DNA of 64,000 nt from Egicoccus sp. AB-alg2 (GCF_041821065.1 NZ_JBGUAX010000001.1:124001-188000); one strand, 5' to 3'. Numbered from the stretch's first letter, positions 17,117 through 25,659 are shown. The notes: generated by a model from the letters alone, not told the origin. Numbers and translations are program-made.

Positions 17117-17890
17117 TCAGCGGTGGGCGGCGAGCACGGTCAGCATCTCGTCGTGCAGGTGCCCGTTGGTGCTGAGCGCGCTGCCGCCGGCGGCCGTACG
17201 GGCGCCGAGCAGCGAGGTGAAGCGGCCGCCGGCGGCCTCGACCACCGCCTTGACGGCGACCAGGTCCCAGAGGTTGACCTCGGCCTCGATGGCGACGTCG
17301 GTGCTTCCCGAGGCGACCAGGCAGTGCTGCCAGAAGTCCCCGTAGCCGCGCTGGCGGGCGGTCCGTGAGGCGAGGTCGTCGACGAGGTCGCCGTAGCCCC
17401 GCTCGCGGAAGTAGGCCAGTCCCCCGAACGCGATCTCCGCGTCGGCGAGGTGCTGCACGTCGCTGACCTCGATGCGCGCCCCGTCGTGGGTGGCACCCTC
17501 CCCCACGACGCCTGCCCATCGCGAGCCCAGCGCCGGCGCGGTCACGACGCCCAGCACGTCGTCCTCGTCGACGCGCAGCCCGATCAGCGTGGCGAAGATC
17601 GGGTTGCCCTTGACGAAGTTGGTGGTGCCGTCGATCGGGTCCAGCACCCAGGTGGGTGCACCCTCCGGACCGTCGAGGCCGTCCTCCTCACCGAGGACGG
17701 CGTGGTCGGGGAACCGCGACCGGATCGCGGCCCGCAGGCGGCGTTCCACGTCCACGTCCACCTCGGTGACCCAGGTGCCGTCGGTCTTGGTCCGCGCGGC
17801 CTGGCGGCCGCCGAACGCGGAGCGGGTGCGGGCGTCGGCGAGGTCGGCCAGTTCCTGGGCGAAGGCGAGCTCGTCGGCGTACCGACTCAC
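17117..17890 (-). CDS. Inositol monophosphatase family protein (HisN-type histidinol phosphatase likely)
   Basis: Metal-dependent phosphatase, 257 aa. Metal-site motifs: 'VLGEEDG' (Glu), 'WVLDPIDGTTNFVKG' (Asp-Asp) and 'VNLWDLVAVKAVVEAAGG' (Asp). The family includes inositol-1-phosphatases and the actinobacterial histidinol-phosphatase HisN; the sequence alone does not separate them, though length and the FVKGNPIF segment favour HisN. The GTG at 17890 overlaps the stop of the upstream gene as GTGA, so it is co-translated with the 155-aa unknown. Confidence 0.86.
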   Translation of the reverse strand: MSRYADELAFAQELADLADARTRSAFGGRQAARTKTDGTWVTEVDVDVERRLRAAIRSRFPDHAVLGEEDGLDGPEGAPTWVLDPIDGTTNFVKGNPIFATLIGLRVDEDDVLGVVTAPALGSRWAGVVGEGATHDGARIEVSDVQHLADAEIAFGGLAYFRERGYGDLVDDLASRTARQRGYGDFWQHCLVASGSTDVAIEAEVNLWDLVAVKAVVEAAGGRFTSLLGARTAAGGSALSTNGHLHDEMLTVLAAHR

Positions 17891-18354
17891 CAGTCGAAGG
17901 ACATGTCGTCGAAGCGCAGGATGATGTCGTTGGGCTGCACGGTGAGGGTGACCTCTTCGCGCGGCACCCACAGCGGGATGCACGGGCCCTGGCCGGCGTG
18001 GCCCATCAGGCAGATCTGCAGCTGCCCCTCGGCGTCGAGGCCGATGATCTGGCGGGCGTAGCTCAGCAGCTCGTGGAACTCCGCCCCGCCGGCGCGGCGC
18101 TTCTGGAACGCCGTCGCCCAGCGCGACTCCGAGCGTCCGTAGTTGGCGATGACCTGCCCGGGCGACAGCTTGGTGATGCCGTTGAGCGAGCGCACGACCT
18201 TGAGCGGCTTGTCCGCCTTGGGGGCCTTGCCCACACGGACGGCAGCATCGGGCGACGCCAGCCGGCCCGGCAGGTCCTCGAGCTCGAAGTTGCCGGCCGC
18301 CTGGGCGGCCTTCTGCCGCTCGACGGGAACCTGGACCTCGATCTTGGTGGCCAC
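17887..18354 (-). CDS. Hypothetical protein, 155 aa
   Basis: Not recognised. Begins VATKIEVQVPVERQKAAQAA, has a basic middle with 'LNGITKLSPGQVIANYGRSE', then 'FHELLSYARQIIGLDAEGQ' and a beta-rich end ('IPLWVPREEVTLTVQPND', then IILRFDDMSFDW). Two Cys (ICLMGHAGQGPCIP) lie in the C-terminal third. No signal peptide. GTG at 18354 has GAGAGG upstream. Translationally coupled to the downstream inositol-phosphatase gene (4-base overlap), and lies about 150 bases beyond tRNA-Glu on the same strand. Confidence 0.72.
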   Translation of the reverse strand: MATKIEVQVPVERQKAAQAAGNFELEDLPGRLASPDAAVRVGKAPKADKPLKVVRSLNGITKLSPGQVIANYGRSESRWATAFQKRRAGGAEFHELLSYARQIIGLDAEGQLQICLMGHAGQGPCIPLWVPREEVTLTVQPNDIILRFDDMSFDW

Positions 18355-18461
18355 TTGACTTGCCTCTCGACCTACGCACGCGACGGGTGACCGCCCAGCG
18401 TAGCTGCCGCCCCGCCGGGGCGGCGTGGACACCAGGGTCCCGGGACGGACGGGACGCGCGA

Positions 18462-18486
18462 GGGCCGGCGACGATGGCGCCGGCCC
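18462..18486 (-). terminator. Inverted repeat after tRNA-Glu
   Basis: Perfect 9-bp arms GGGCCGGCG and CGCCGGCCC with a 7-base loop, 18 bases past the tRNA 3' end. Probably terminates or stabilises the tRNA transcript; no T-run. Confidence 0.5.
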
Positions 18487-18504
18487 CCGCGTCGCGCACG
18501 CTGC

Positions 18505-18580
18505 TGGTAGCCCCGACGGGATTCGAACCCGCGTCACCACCTTGAAAGGGTGGGATCCTAGGCCGCTGGACGACGGGGCC
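18505..18580 (-). tRNA. tRNA-Glu (UUC anticodon)
   Basis: Seventy-six bases on the minus strand fold as a cloverleaf. The acceptor pairs GGCCCCG with CGGGGCT (first pair G-U). The anticodon stem CCACC/GGTGG encloses loop CTTTCAA, giving anticodon UUC (Glu). The T loop GTTCGAATC is intact, and the 3' CCA is encoded. It sits 20 bases downstream of the ppm1 stop, so it may be cut from that transcript or use a promoter inside ppm1. Confidence 0.97.
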
Positions 18581-18600
18581 GCGGGTGCGCGGGCGGGAGG

Positions 18601-19449
18601 CTATCGCGTCGCCGGCGGTGGCGGCGACGCCGCCCGCCCGGTCCGGGCGACCGACGCCGGGTGCGTGCCGGCACGAGGCCGGGCACGCCCGAGACCGGTC
18701 GCGCCCCAAGCCGGCACGCGCCAGGCCGCCTCGACCACGACGCGGCGCGAGAGCTTGCTGGCACCCGCGCGCCGCTCGACGAAGGTGATGGGCACCTCGG
18801 CGAGCACGAACCCCGCCCGCCACGCCCGCAGCGCGGTCTCCACCTGGAACGCGTAGCCGTCGGAGGTGAGCGCGTCGACGGCGATGGTGCGCAGCACCGC
18901 CGCCCGGAAGGCGCGGAACCCGCTGGTGGCGTCGGACACCGGCAGGCGCGTCAGCCCGCGCACGTAGCGGTTGCCCCACGTGGACAGGGCAATGCGCCCG
19001 GCCGTCCACTGCCGCACGTCACCGCCGGGCACGTAGCGCGAGCCGATGACGAGGTCCGCTTCGTGCAGCGCCGCCAGCAGGGCGGGTAGCTCGGCGGGGT
19101 CGTGGGACAGGTCGGCGTCCATCTCCACGAGCACGTCGTAGCCCCGGGCCAGGCCCCAGCGCAGCCCGGCCCGGTAGGCCGGCCCGAGCCCCGCCTTGTG
19201 GGAGCGGTGCAGCACGTGGACACCGGAGTCGGCGGCGGCCAGCCGGGCGACGAGCCGGCCGGTGCCGTCTGGGCTGGCGTCGTCGACGACCAGCACCTCG
19301 GGTGGCCCCAGAGCCGTGTCGGCAGCGTCGCCCGGGTCCGGGCCCACCGCGGCGGCGCCCCCGTCACCGGGCAGGCGGCGCAGCGCCGTCACGAGTTCCT
19401 CGATGGTGCCGCGTTCCTCATAGGTGGGGACGACCACGAGCGTCCTCAC
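18601..19449 (-). CDS. ppm1: Polyprenol-phosphate mannosyltransferase (Ppm1-type GT2)
   Basis: Membrane-associated GT2 glycosyltransferase, 282 aa, expected to make polyprenyl-phosphomannose from GDP-mannose. Motifs: 'LVVVPTYEERGTIEELV', 'VLVVDDASPDGTG', 'VLVEMDADLSHDP' (DXD-type metal site), 'GSRYVPGGDV' and 'VPITFVERRAGASKLS'. An insert of about 25 residues rich in Gly/Asp (near residues 25-50) is not typical. The GTG at 19449 overlaps the lnt stop as GTGA. In mycobacteria the Lnt and Ppm domains are joined in one protein; here they are separate but coupled. The C-terminus lacks membrane helices and ends in a Pro/Arg-rich tail. Confidence 0.93.
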   Translation of the reverse strand: MRTLVVVPTYEERGTIEELVTALRRLPGDGGAAAVGPDPGDAADTALGPPEVLVVDDASPDGTGRLVARLAAADSGVHVLHRSHKAGLGPAYRAGLRWGLARGYDVLVEMDADLSHDPAELPALLAALHEADLVIGSRYVPGGDVRQWTAGRIALSTWGNRYVRGLTRLPVSDATSGFRAFRAAVLRTIAVDALTSDGYAFQVETALRAWRAGFVLAEVPITFVERRAGASKLSRRVVVEAAWRVPAWGATGLGRARPRAGTHPASVARTGRAASPPPPATR

Positions 19450-21047
19450 ACGGCGGCCTCCTGGCGTGCCTGCTCCCGCGCCGGAGCGGGCCGGCGCCGC
19501 TGCCACAGCGCGAGTCCGAGCAGTCCGAGGATCCCCGCGCGCGTCAGCCACCCGACCACGTCGCCGATGCGCAGGTAGGGGGTCAGCCCCTCGACCAGCG
19601 GCACCTCGCGGCGGATGGTCGCCTGGCCGAACAGGTCGGTGACCTGCTCGACGCCGCCACCCGGGTCGACGAACGCCGAGGCGCCAGACAGCGCGCCGTG
19701 CACCACCCACCGGCCGGTCTCCACCGCGCGCAGGCGGCTCTGCGCCAGGTGCTGGTAGGGCTCGGCGCTCTCGCCGAAGGAGGCGTCGGTGGTCGCCGCG
19801 ACGATGAGCTGGGCGGGCTCGGCGCCGGCCAGGACGTTGGTCCGGTTGACCCCCGCGAACAGCGTCTCGAAGCAGATCAGCACGGCCACGGGGACGTCGC
19901 CGACCTCGACCAGGTGCGGTTCGGGGTGGGGCAGGATGTCGCGGGGGATCTGCTGCAGCGGCGGGAACCAGTCGAGGTAGGTCCGCATCGGGATGTACTC
20001 GCCGAACGGCACCACCCGTCGCTTGTCGTAGCGACCCGCCACCTCGGCGTCCTGGTCGAGCAGCAACTGGGTGCGGTAGAAGCCGGTCGCGGGGTCGGGG
20101 CCGTCGAGGTTCATGCCGGCCAGCAGGTACTGCGAGGTGCGGGCCGACTCCTCCAGCAGCGGCAGGAAGGCCGCACCCCGGTCGGTGTAGGGGTCGGTGT
20201 CGACGCTGGCCTCCGGCCACACGGTCAGCTCCGGCGGAGGCCCGTCCTGCGTGGCGGCGACGGTCAGGTCACGCATCTGGGTCGTGATCCGGTACGACGG
20301 CTCGGCGACGTCCTCCTCCCAGTGGCGGATGTCGTTGCCCTGCACGACCAGGACGTCGAGTCGCCCCGTCTCCGCCGGGGGCTCGATCGTGGCCAGGACC
20401 GACACCAGCAGCGCGCCGACGAGCACGAGCACGGGCGTGCGCGCACCCGCGACGGCGTGCTCGACCGGGCCCGACTCGCGGGCCCGCAGCCCCTGCACGG
20501 TGTCGCGGGCGACGACGTAGGCGGCCGCCCCGATCAGCACGACCAGGAACGTGATGCCACGTCCCCCGACCAGCCGGGCCACGGGCAGCAGCCAGGAGCC
20601 GTCGACGTGGGCGTAGGCGATCGCGCCCCACTCGAAGCCGTTGAGCGGCCAGATGGCGCGCCACGCATCGACGCCGGTCCACCCGACCGCCGTGGCCAGC
20701 GGCAGCCAGGGGCTGCGCAGCACCGGCCGCAGCGCCACCGCCAGCACACCGAAGAACAGCGCCTGGACGGTGGCCAGAAGGGCCCAGCCGAAGTAGCCGG
20801 CCGGCAGCACCAGCCAGGACAGCATCGGCCCGAACGTGGCCAGGCCGGTCAGCAGGCCCAGCCGGAACGGGCGGGCCCGTCCGCCCGTGCGCTCGGCCAG
20901 CCGCAGGTCGAACGCCAGTGCCGCCAGCAGCAGTGCGGGCGCGGCGAAGCTGGCCCACCACCACTCCAGGGGTGGGTGTGCGACCAGCACGGCCAGCCCC
21001 GCCGCTGCAGCCAGCGTCGGGGCGGTCGCCGCGTCGCGCGGCGTCAG
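19446..21047 (-). CDS. lnt: Apolipoprotein N-acyltransferase
   Basis: Integral membrane enzyme adding the third acyl chain to lipoproteins. An N-terminal half of several hydrophobic helices is followed by an extracytoplasmic nitrilase domain with catalytic Glu ('TVWPEASVD'), Lys ('GRYDKRRVVPFGEYIP') and Cys ('AVLICFETLF'). The start is unusual: no ATG, GTG or TTG opens before the first helix within the intergenic space. A CTG at 21047 overlaps the upstream stop as CTGA, like other junctions here, and is chosen (533 aa). GTG at 20990 would cut the first helix; GTG at 21113 would overlap DUF4193 by 70 bases. bmpA and the M15 lipoprotein are plausible substrates. Confidence 0.9.
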   Translation of the reverse strand: MTPRDAATAPTLAAAAGLAVLVAHPPLEWWWASFAAPALLLAALAFDLRLAERTGGRARPFRLGLLTGLATFGPMLSWLVLPAGYFGWALLATVQALFFGVLAVALRPVLRSPWLPLATAVGWTGVDAWRAIWPLNGFEWGAIAYAHVDGSWLLPVARLVGGRGITFLVVLIGAAAYVVARDTVQGLRARESGPVEHAVAGARTPVLVLVGALLVSVLATIEPPAETGRLDVLVVQGNDIRHWEEDVAEPSYRITTQMRDLTVAATQDGPPPELTVWPEASVDTDPYTDRGAAFLPLLEESARTSQYLLAGMNLDGPDPATGFYRTQLLLDQDAEVAGRYDKRRVVPFGEYIPMRTYLDWFPPLQQIPRDILPHPEPHLVEVGDVPVAVLICFETLFAGVNRTNVLAGAEPAQLIVAATTDASFGESAEPYQHLAQSRLRAVETGRWVVHGALSGASAFVDPGGGVEQVTDLFGQATIRREVPLVEGLTPYLRIGDVVGWLTRAGILGLLGLALWQRRRPAPAREQARQEAAV

Positions 21048-21517
21048 GCGCAGTCTCGGCAGAGCATGCGCTCCGGATCGGCGAGTTGGGTGTCCAACTT
21101 GGCCATGTAACACGACCGACAGACGAACTCGCTCTCGCGCACGCCGTCGATGTCGTCGTCCTCGTCGTCCTCGTCGTCCCCCGCCACCGCAGCGACGATC
21201 TCGTCCTCGTCGTCGTCGAACGCGACGGTCGCGGGCAGCGAGGGCGATTCGTCCTCGTCCTCGTCGTCCGAGGGCGTCGGAACGGTCAGCTCGTCCTCGC
21301 CTTCGGCGAGCGCCTCGTCGTCCTCGAGTCCGTCGTCGTCGTTCTCGAGGTCGTCGTCCTCCGCGAAGGCGTCCTCGTCGAGATCCTCGTCCTGGTCCCC
21401 GACCTCGTCCTCGAAGTCGTCGTCGACCTCGGTGGTGTCGACGTCGTCGACCTCGGTCGCGTCGACGTCCTCGACGAGGTCGGCGTCGTCGCGAGCGGTG
21501 CCCTTCCGAGCTGCCAC
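21044..21517 (-). CDS. DUF4193 protein with expanded acidic region
   Basis: Actinobacterial DUF4193 family, 157 aa, function unknown. The C-terminal 45 residues hold the family zinc-ribbon-like motif: 'SEFVCRSCYMAKLDTQLAD' and 'MLCRDCA', giving two C-x2-C pairs. The preceding ~100 residues are almost only Asp and Glu with a few Val/Thr (for example VEDVDATEVDDVDTTEVDDD), much longer than usual family members of about 100 aa. GTG at 21517 has AGGAG 8 bases upstream. First gene of the set with lnt and ppm1. Its low-complexity DNA (GTC/GAC repeats) could be length-variable between strains. Confidence 0.85.
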   Translation of the reverse strand: MAARKGTARDDADLVEDVDATEVDDVDTTEVDDDFEDEVGDQDEDLDEDAFAEDDDLENDDDGLEDDEALAEGEDELTVPTPSDDEDEDESPSLPATVAFDDDEDEIVAAVAGDDEDDEDDDIDGVRESEFVCRSCYMAKLDTQLADPERMLCRDCA

Positions 21518-21968
21518 GGGCGTGCTCCTGCTCCGGTCCACCCCGTCCCGGAGGGCGGACGGGCGCGCTTCGTACCAGAGCGTCCAGGCGCATGCAAGAC
21601 GACGCGGACGGCGTCCCAGGTGCTCCGGGGGGCCCCGGCCGGTCTCCGGCCCGGGACCCCCCGTGAGATCTGGCGGGCCACCCCGCCGTTGGGGCCGCGC
21701 CAGGACCGGTACGGCTGATCGAGGCGCGTTGTCTACTGAGCGTGTGGCCGCCGCGGCAAGCCGGTGTCCCGAGGAGGTTTCCTGGACCGGGAGCGCCCCA
21801 AACGTGTCGCCTGAAGAACGTTGCCCCGGGTCGGCCGCCCCCTCCCCAGGAGGCACGGATCACCGCCGCGCGCGAAAACAACCAGCGCGGCCGCCGCGCG
21901 TCAAGCAGTTGCCGGTCGGTGGTCGGGCGGTTTGCGCATGCCGCGCGATACGTCCCACCGCGCGCAGG
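21518..21968. other. 450-bp intergenic region upstream of DUF4193
   Basis: No gene is supported here on either strand. It lies past the stop of the same-strand amidohydrolase gene and carries imperfect GC-rich inverted repeats near 21628-21662 that may end that transcript. A weak promoter for the DUF4193 operon is proposed at its edge (21569-21597). Open frames in it lack start signals and family resemblance. Confidence 0.5.
21569..21597 (-). promoter_or_regulatory. Possible promoter of the DUF4193-lnt-ppm1 operon
   Basis: On the minus strand TTGCAT, a 17-base spacer, then TACGAA. The predicted transcript start is about 45 bases before the GTG at 21517. The -35 matches well; the -10 lacks the final T. 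Confidence 0.35.
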
Positions 21969-23564
21969 TCAGCGGCCGTGGGCCGACGGCAGCGGCGCCT
22001 GCCCGTGCGCCACGCGGCCGTGGACCACCGCCAGGACGCACCGCGCGCCACGCGGGTCGTCGGCGGCGTACGGATCGCCCTCGAAGGCGGCGAGGTCGGC
22101 GCGCATGCCGGCGCGCACCACCCCGACCCAGCGTTCCTGGCGTGCGGCGTAGCGCCCCCCGAGGGTCGACATGGACACCGCCTCGAGCCGGGTCACCGCG
22201 TGCTCGGGCCGGTGGCGGTGCTCGGCGGCCCACACGGTCCCCCACGGGTCCATGGGCGTGACGTTGGTGTCCGATCCGAATGCCAGCCCGACGCCACGGT
22301 CGGCCAGCGCCCGGTACGGGTTGGACCAGCTGGCCCGCCGCGCCCCCAGCCGGCTGCGGTACATCCCGTCGGGGCCGCCCCAGCGATGCTCGAACATCGG
22401 CTGGGCGGAGACCACCAGACCGAGCTCGGCGAGGTCGTCGAGGAGCGGCGGCGGCAGGACCTCGCCGTGCTCGACGCGGTGGCGCAGCCGGCGGATCGCG
22501 TCGCCGTCGGCGTGCTCCAGCCGTGCGGCGACGGCGCGCCAGCAGCGCACGACCTGGCTGATCGCGGCGTCCCCGATCGCGTGCACCCCGGTCTGCAGCC
22601 CGGCGCGGGTCGCCTCCTCCAACCAGTCGGTGAGTGTGTCGTCGTCCAGTTCGAGGTGCCCGGAGGTGCTCGGCCGGTCGCTGTAGGGCTCGCACAGCGC
22701 CGCCGTGTGGGAACCGAGCGAGCCGTCGAGGAACAGGTCCCCGCCGACCGTGCGCAGGTCACGCGCGATCGGGATCTCGACCTCCAGCCCGCCCCAGTAG
22801 GGCAGCACCTCGATCGGCCACTCCCCCGTCACCCAGGCGTCGAAGTCCTCGAGCCCCATGAGGTCGGGACCGCCCATCTCGTGCACGGAGCCGATCCCGA
22901 GCGACGCCGCGTGCGCGACCGCCGCGTGGCGGGCCTCGTCCAGCTCGTGGGCCGACATCGCGCCGATGCTCCAGCGACGCACGATGTGGTTGGCCTCGCG
23001 CCGCAGCAGCCCGCTGACCTGGCCGGCGCCGTTGCGCTCGATCCCCTCGGCGCGGGCCAGCGGCGCGGACGCGAGCGTGTTGCGGTCGACCAGCGCCGCG
23101 TGCCCGTCGACCCGCGAGAGGTAGACCGCGGAGCCGCCGGCCGCCGCGGCCAGCGCGTCGGGCCCGGGCAGGTCGTCCGGGTAGGCGTGCGGGTCGAAGC
23201 CGTGCCCCCACAGCACACGGCCGGTGTGCTGGCTGGCATAGCTCGAGACGGCGTGCAGCAACTCCTCGCCGGAACGGGCGGAGGTGAGGTCGAGTCCGGT
23301 CAGGCCGAGCCCGGTCGGGGTCAGGTGGACGTGGGCGTCCACGAACGCCGGACCGAGCACGCAGCCGTCCAGGTCGAGCCGGTGCTCGTGCGGTGGCGCC
23401 TGGTCCGGGTCGTCCCCGACCCAGACGACCCGGCTGCCGCGCACCAGCACGGCACGGGCGGCCTGGCGTGCGTGGCCGAGCGTCACGACCCGGTCGGCGA
23501 CGATCAGGGTTCCACGCGGTGCGGGCCGCAACGGGTCCGCGCCGCCGGCAGGAGTGGCATTCAC
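21969..23564 (-). CDS. Amidohydrolase family protein (YtcJ-like)
   Basis: Metal-dependent hydrolase, 531 aa. The metal site is seen in 'AFVDAHVHLTPTG' (H-x-H), 'GVHAIGDAAI' and 'HRVEHGEVLPP' (His ligands), and 'LAFGSDTNVTPMDP' (Asp). The architecture, an N-terminal beta-sandwich plus TIM barrel and the 'DGSLGSHTAAL' segment, fits the YtcJ/NfdA amidohydrolase_3 family; substrate cannot be named. ATG at 23564. A well-placed promoter lies just upstream and it is probably transcribed alone, as the next genes end at 23666 upstream. Confidence 0.88.
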   Translation of the reverse strand: MNATPAGGADPLRPAPRGTLIVADRVVTLGHARQAARAVLVRGSRVVWVGDDPDQAPPHEHRLDLDGCVLGPAFVDAHVHLTPTGLGLTGLDLTSARSGEELLHAVSSYASQHTGRVLWGHGFDPHAYPDDLPGPDALAAAAGGSAVYLSRVDGHAALVDRNTLASAPLARAEGIERNGAGQVSGLLRREANHIVRRWSIGAMSAHELDEARHAAVAHAASLGIGSVHEMGGPDLMGLEDFDAWVTGEWPIEVLPYWGGLEVEIPIARDLRTVGGDLFLDGSLGSHTAALCEPYSDRPSTSGHLELDDDTLTDWLEEATRAGLQTGVHAIGDAAISQVVRCWRAVAARLEHADGDAIRRLRHRVEHGEVLPPPLLDDLAELGLVVSAQPMFEHRWGGPDGMYRSRLGARRASWSNPYRALADRGVGLAFGSDTNVTPMDPWGTVWAAEHRHRPEHAVTRLEAVSMSTLGGRYAARQERWVGVVRAGMRADLAAFEGDPYAADDPRGARCVLAVVHGRVAHGQAPLPSAHGR

Positions 23565-23616
23565 GTGGCCTCAGCGACCTCTCTCGTCGCGTACACGACG
23601 CGCCGCGGCTACCGCG

Positions 23617-23645
23617 ATAGTAGGGAGCCGTCGGGGTGCTGTCGC
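23617..23645 (-). promoter_or_regulatory. Promoter of the amidohydrolase gene
   Basis: Minus strand GCGACA, a 17-base spacer, then TACTAT. Four of six consensus bases match in each box with ideal spacing. Transcription would start near 23610, about 46 bases before the ATG. Confidence 0.6.
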
Positions 23646-23665
23646 GTCGCCGCCGCGGGGTGGCG

Positions 23666-24055
23666 TCACAGCGAACGACTCGCGCCGCCGACCAGCACGA
23701 GCAGCAGCCCTGCGGTGACGAACAGGCCCAACGCCCACAACGGCCGCCGCAGCGAGACGGGACGACGCCGTGCCTCGTCGACGAGGCTGAACACGGCGAG
23801 GTGGATGGCCGCGAGCACGCAGCCGACGACGAGGCCGAGCAGCACCGCCACGAGGCCGGAACCGCCCGGCGCGCCGAGCAGCCCCAGCGCCGCGGCGCCC
23901 AGCACGCCCAGGACGCCGCCGACGACCACCAGCCGCCGGCCGGCGCGCAGACGGCCGCGGTCGTGCGCGCCCGGGTCCGGCGGCTCGCCCGGCCGCGCCG
24001 CGTCCGGCGGAGGCTCCTGGGGCGACCCCGGCGTCGGCGCGTCAGGCACGGGCAC
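23666..24055 (-). CDS. Small membrane protein, 129 aa
   Basis: Not recognised. A Pro/Asp-rich cytoplasmic N-terminus of about 40 residues is followed by three hydrophobic helices (LVVVGGVLGVLGAAALGLLG; LVAVLLGLVVGCVLAAIHLA; LWALGLFVTAGLLLVLVGG) and a basic loop DEARRRPVSLRR between the last two. GTG at 24055 overlaps the 3' end of the acyl-CoA dehydrogenase by 14 bases, so it is likely co-translated with it. Confidence 0.72.
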   Translation of the reverse strand: MPVPDAPTPGSPQEPPPDAARPGEPPDPGAHDRGRLRAGRRLVVVGGVLGVLGAAALGLLGAPGGSGLVAVLLGLVVGCVLAAIHLAVFSLVDEARRRPVSLRRPLWALGLFVTAGLLLVLVGGASRSL

Positions 24056-25235
24056 CCGTCAACTGACGGCCGATCACCATGCGCTGGATCTGGTTGGTGC
24101 CCTCCACGATCTGCAGCACCTTCGCCTCGCGCATGTAGCGCTCGACCGGGAAGTCCGTGGTGTAGCCGTAGCCGCCGAACACCTGCACCGCGTCGGTGGT
24201 GGTCTGCATGGTGGCGTCCGTCGCGAACAGCTTGGCCATGGCCGCGACCTTGGTGGTGTCGTAGCCGTGGTCACGGCGGTCGGCGGCGGACTGGTAGAGG
24301 GTGCGGGACGCCTCCGTACGGGTGGCCATGTCGGCCAGCAGGAAGCTCACCCCCTGGAACGACGCGATCGGCTGGCCGAACTGCTCCCGCTCGCGCGCGT
24401 AGGCCAGCGCCGCGTCGAGCGCGGCCTGGGCCAGCCCGGTGGCGCAGGCGGCGATGCCCAGGCGGCCGCCGTCGAGCGAGGCCATGGCGATCCGGAAGCC
24501 GGTGCCCTCCTGGTCGCCGACGAGCCGGTCGGCCGGGACGGGAGCGTTCTCGAAGACCAGCTGGGCCGTCGGCGAGGCCCACATGCCCATCTTCTGTTCC
24601 GGTGGGGCGACGGTCAGCCCGGGCTGGTCGGCGTCCACCACGAACGCGGAGATGCCCCGCGCGCCAGCGTCGCCGGTACGCGCCATCACGAGGTAGCGGT
24701 CGGCGACGCCGCCGTGGGTCACCCAGGCCTTGACGCCGTCGAGGCGATAGACCTCGCCGTCGCGCTTGGCGATGGTGGTCATGCCGGCCGCGTCGGAGCC
24801 GGAGCCCGGCTCGGACAGCGAGTAGGCGCCCAGGGCGCGCCCGGCCACCAGGTCCGGCACGAAGCGGTCACGCTGCTCGGGCGTGGCGTGCGTGTCGATG
24901 CCCCACGTGGACAGCGTGTGCACGGACAGGCCCAGCCCCAGCGCCAGCAACCCGCGCGAGAGTTCCTCCACGACCATGAGGTAGGTGGCGAAGGGCAGCG
25001 CGGAGCCGCCGACGTCCTCGCCGAACGGCAGGCCGGTCAGGTCCATGCGCGCGAGCTGGTCGAACAGGGGTCGCGGGAAGGTGTGCTCACGCTCCCAGCG
25101 GTCGGCCTGTGGGGCGACCTCCTCGCGGGTGAAGCCTTCGACGAGTTCGAGCAGCGAGCGCTGCTCCTCGGGCAGACGGTGGATCACGACGCGTTCGTCC
25201 TCGGGCAGGGGCGGTGACGGGTCAGGCCCGGTCAC
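24042..25235 (-). CDS. Acyl-CoA dehydrogenase
   Basis: FAD enzyme oxidising an acyl-CoA to the trans-2-enoyl-CoA, 397 aa, the usual length. Family signatures: 'GAYSLSEPGSGSDAAGM', 'GVKAWVTHGGVADRYL', 'GFRIAMASLDGGRLGIAACA' and 'QVFGGYGYTTDFPVERYMREAK', with the catalytic Glu expected in the segment 'VEGTNQIQRMVIGR'. The GTG at 25235 overlaps the GNAT gene stop by 14 bases. Chain-length specificity is not evident. Confidence 0.94.
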   Translation of the reverse strand: MTGPDPSPPLPEDERVVIHRLPEEQRSLLELVEGFTREEVAPQADRWEREHTFPRPLFDQLARMDLTGLPFGEDVGGSALPFATYLMVVEELSRGLLALGLGLSVHTLSTWGIDTHATPEQRDRFVPDLVAGRALGAYSLSEPGSGSDAAGMTTIAKRDGEVYRLDGVKAWVTHGGVADRYLVMARTGDAGARGISAFVVDADQPGLTVAPPEQKMGMWASPTAQLVFENAPVPADRLVGDQEGTGFRIAMASLDGGRLGIAACATGLAQAALDAALAYAREREQFGQPIASFQGVSFLLADMATRTEASRTLYQSAADRRDHGYDTTKVAAMAKLFATDATMQTTTDAVQVFGGYGYTTDFPVERYMREAKVLQIVEGTNQIQRMVIGRQLTGARA

Positions 25236-25659
25236 GCGCGCGGTCGGGGGTCAGGGACATCAGCACGCGGCGGGGCACGTAGCCGAGCGCCTCGAGGAAG
25301 CGCTGGCCGCCTTCGTTGTCGGCAGCCACGGAGATCTCCACCACCGGCACGCGGGTCTGCGACGCCCATTCCTGGATGCTGAGCAGCAACGCCTCACCGA
25401 CCCGACGACGGCGGGCGTCGGCGCGGGTGAAGATCGGCCCGATGGTGCAACCGGTCGGGCGCAGCGTGCCGGCCGCGTAGCCCAGCGAGCGCCCGTCCTG
25501 CGGGTCGACCGCGAGCCAGAAGATCCCGCCCTGCGGCAGCGGCGGGTTGCCCGGCGCGCCGTAGAGCGACTCCTGTTCGGCGCGGTACTCGGTCGCGAGC
25601 GGCCGGATCTCCTCGATCCGGGCCCGCCGGACCTCGACCCCGGAAGGTCCCTGTGCCAT
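25222..25659 (-). CDS. GNAT family N-acetyltransferase
   Basis: Acetyl-CoA-dependent acetyltransferase fold, 145 aa. The acetyl-CoA loop is 'RADARRRRVGEALLLSIQ', followed by 'VPVVEISVAADNEGGQRF' and 'FLEALGYVPRRVLMSL', the usual last strands. ATG at 25659 with GGAGAGGA upstream. Overlaps the acyl-CoA dehydrogenase start by 14 bases. The substrate is unknown; pairing with an acyl-CoA dehydrogenase suggests no clear pathway. Confidence 0.88.
   Translation of the reverse strand: MAQGPSGVEVRRARIEEIRPLATEYRAEQESLYGAPGNPPLPQGGIFWLAVDPQDGRSLGYAAGTLRPTGCTIGPIFTRADARRRRVGEALLLSIQEWASQTRVPVVEISVAADNEGGQRFLEALGYVPRRVLMSLTPDRARDRA

Noticed and set aside
21150-21500. Tandem repeat or CRISPR-like array
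   Set aside because: The GTC/CTC repeats are codons for the Asp/Glu tract of DUF4193; there are no spacers.
21150-25217. Open plus-strand frame of more than 1300 codons
   Set aside because: It begins in the Asp/Glu codon run of DUF4193 (read as poly-Ser) and covers the amidohydrolase and acyl-CoA dehydrogenase in antisense. No family motif or start signal.
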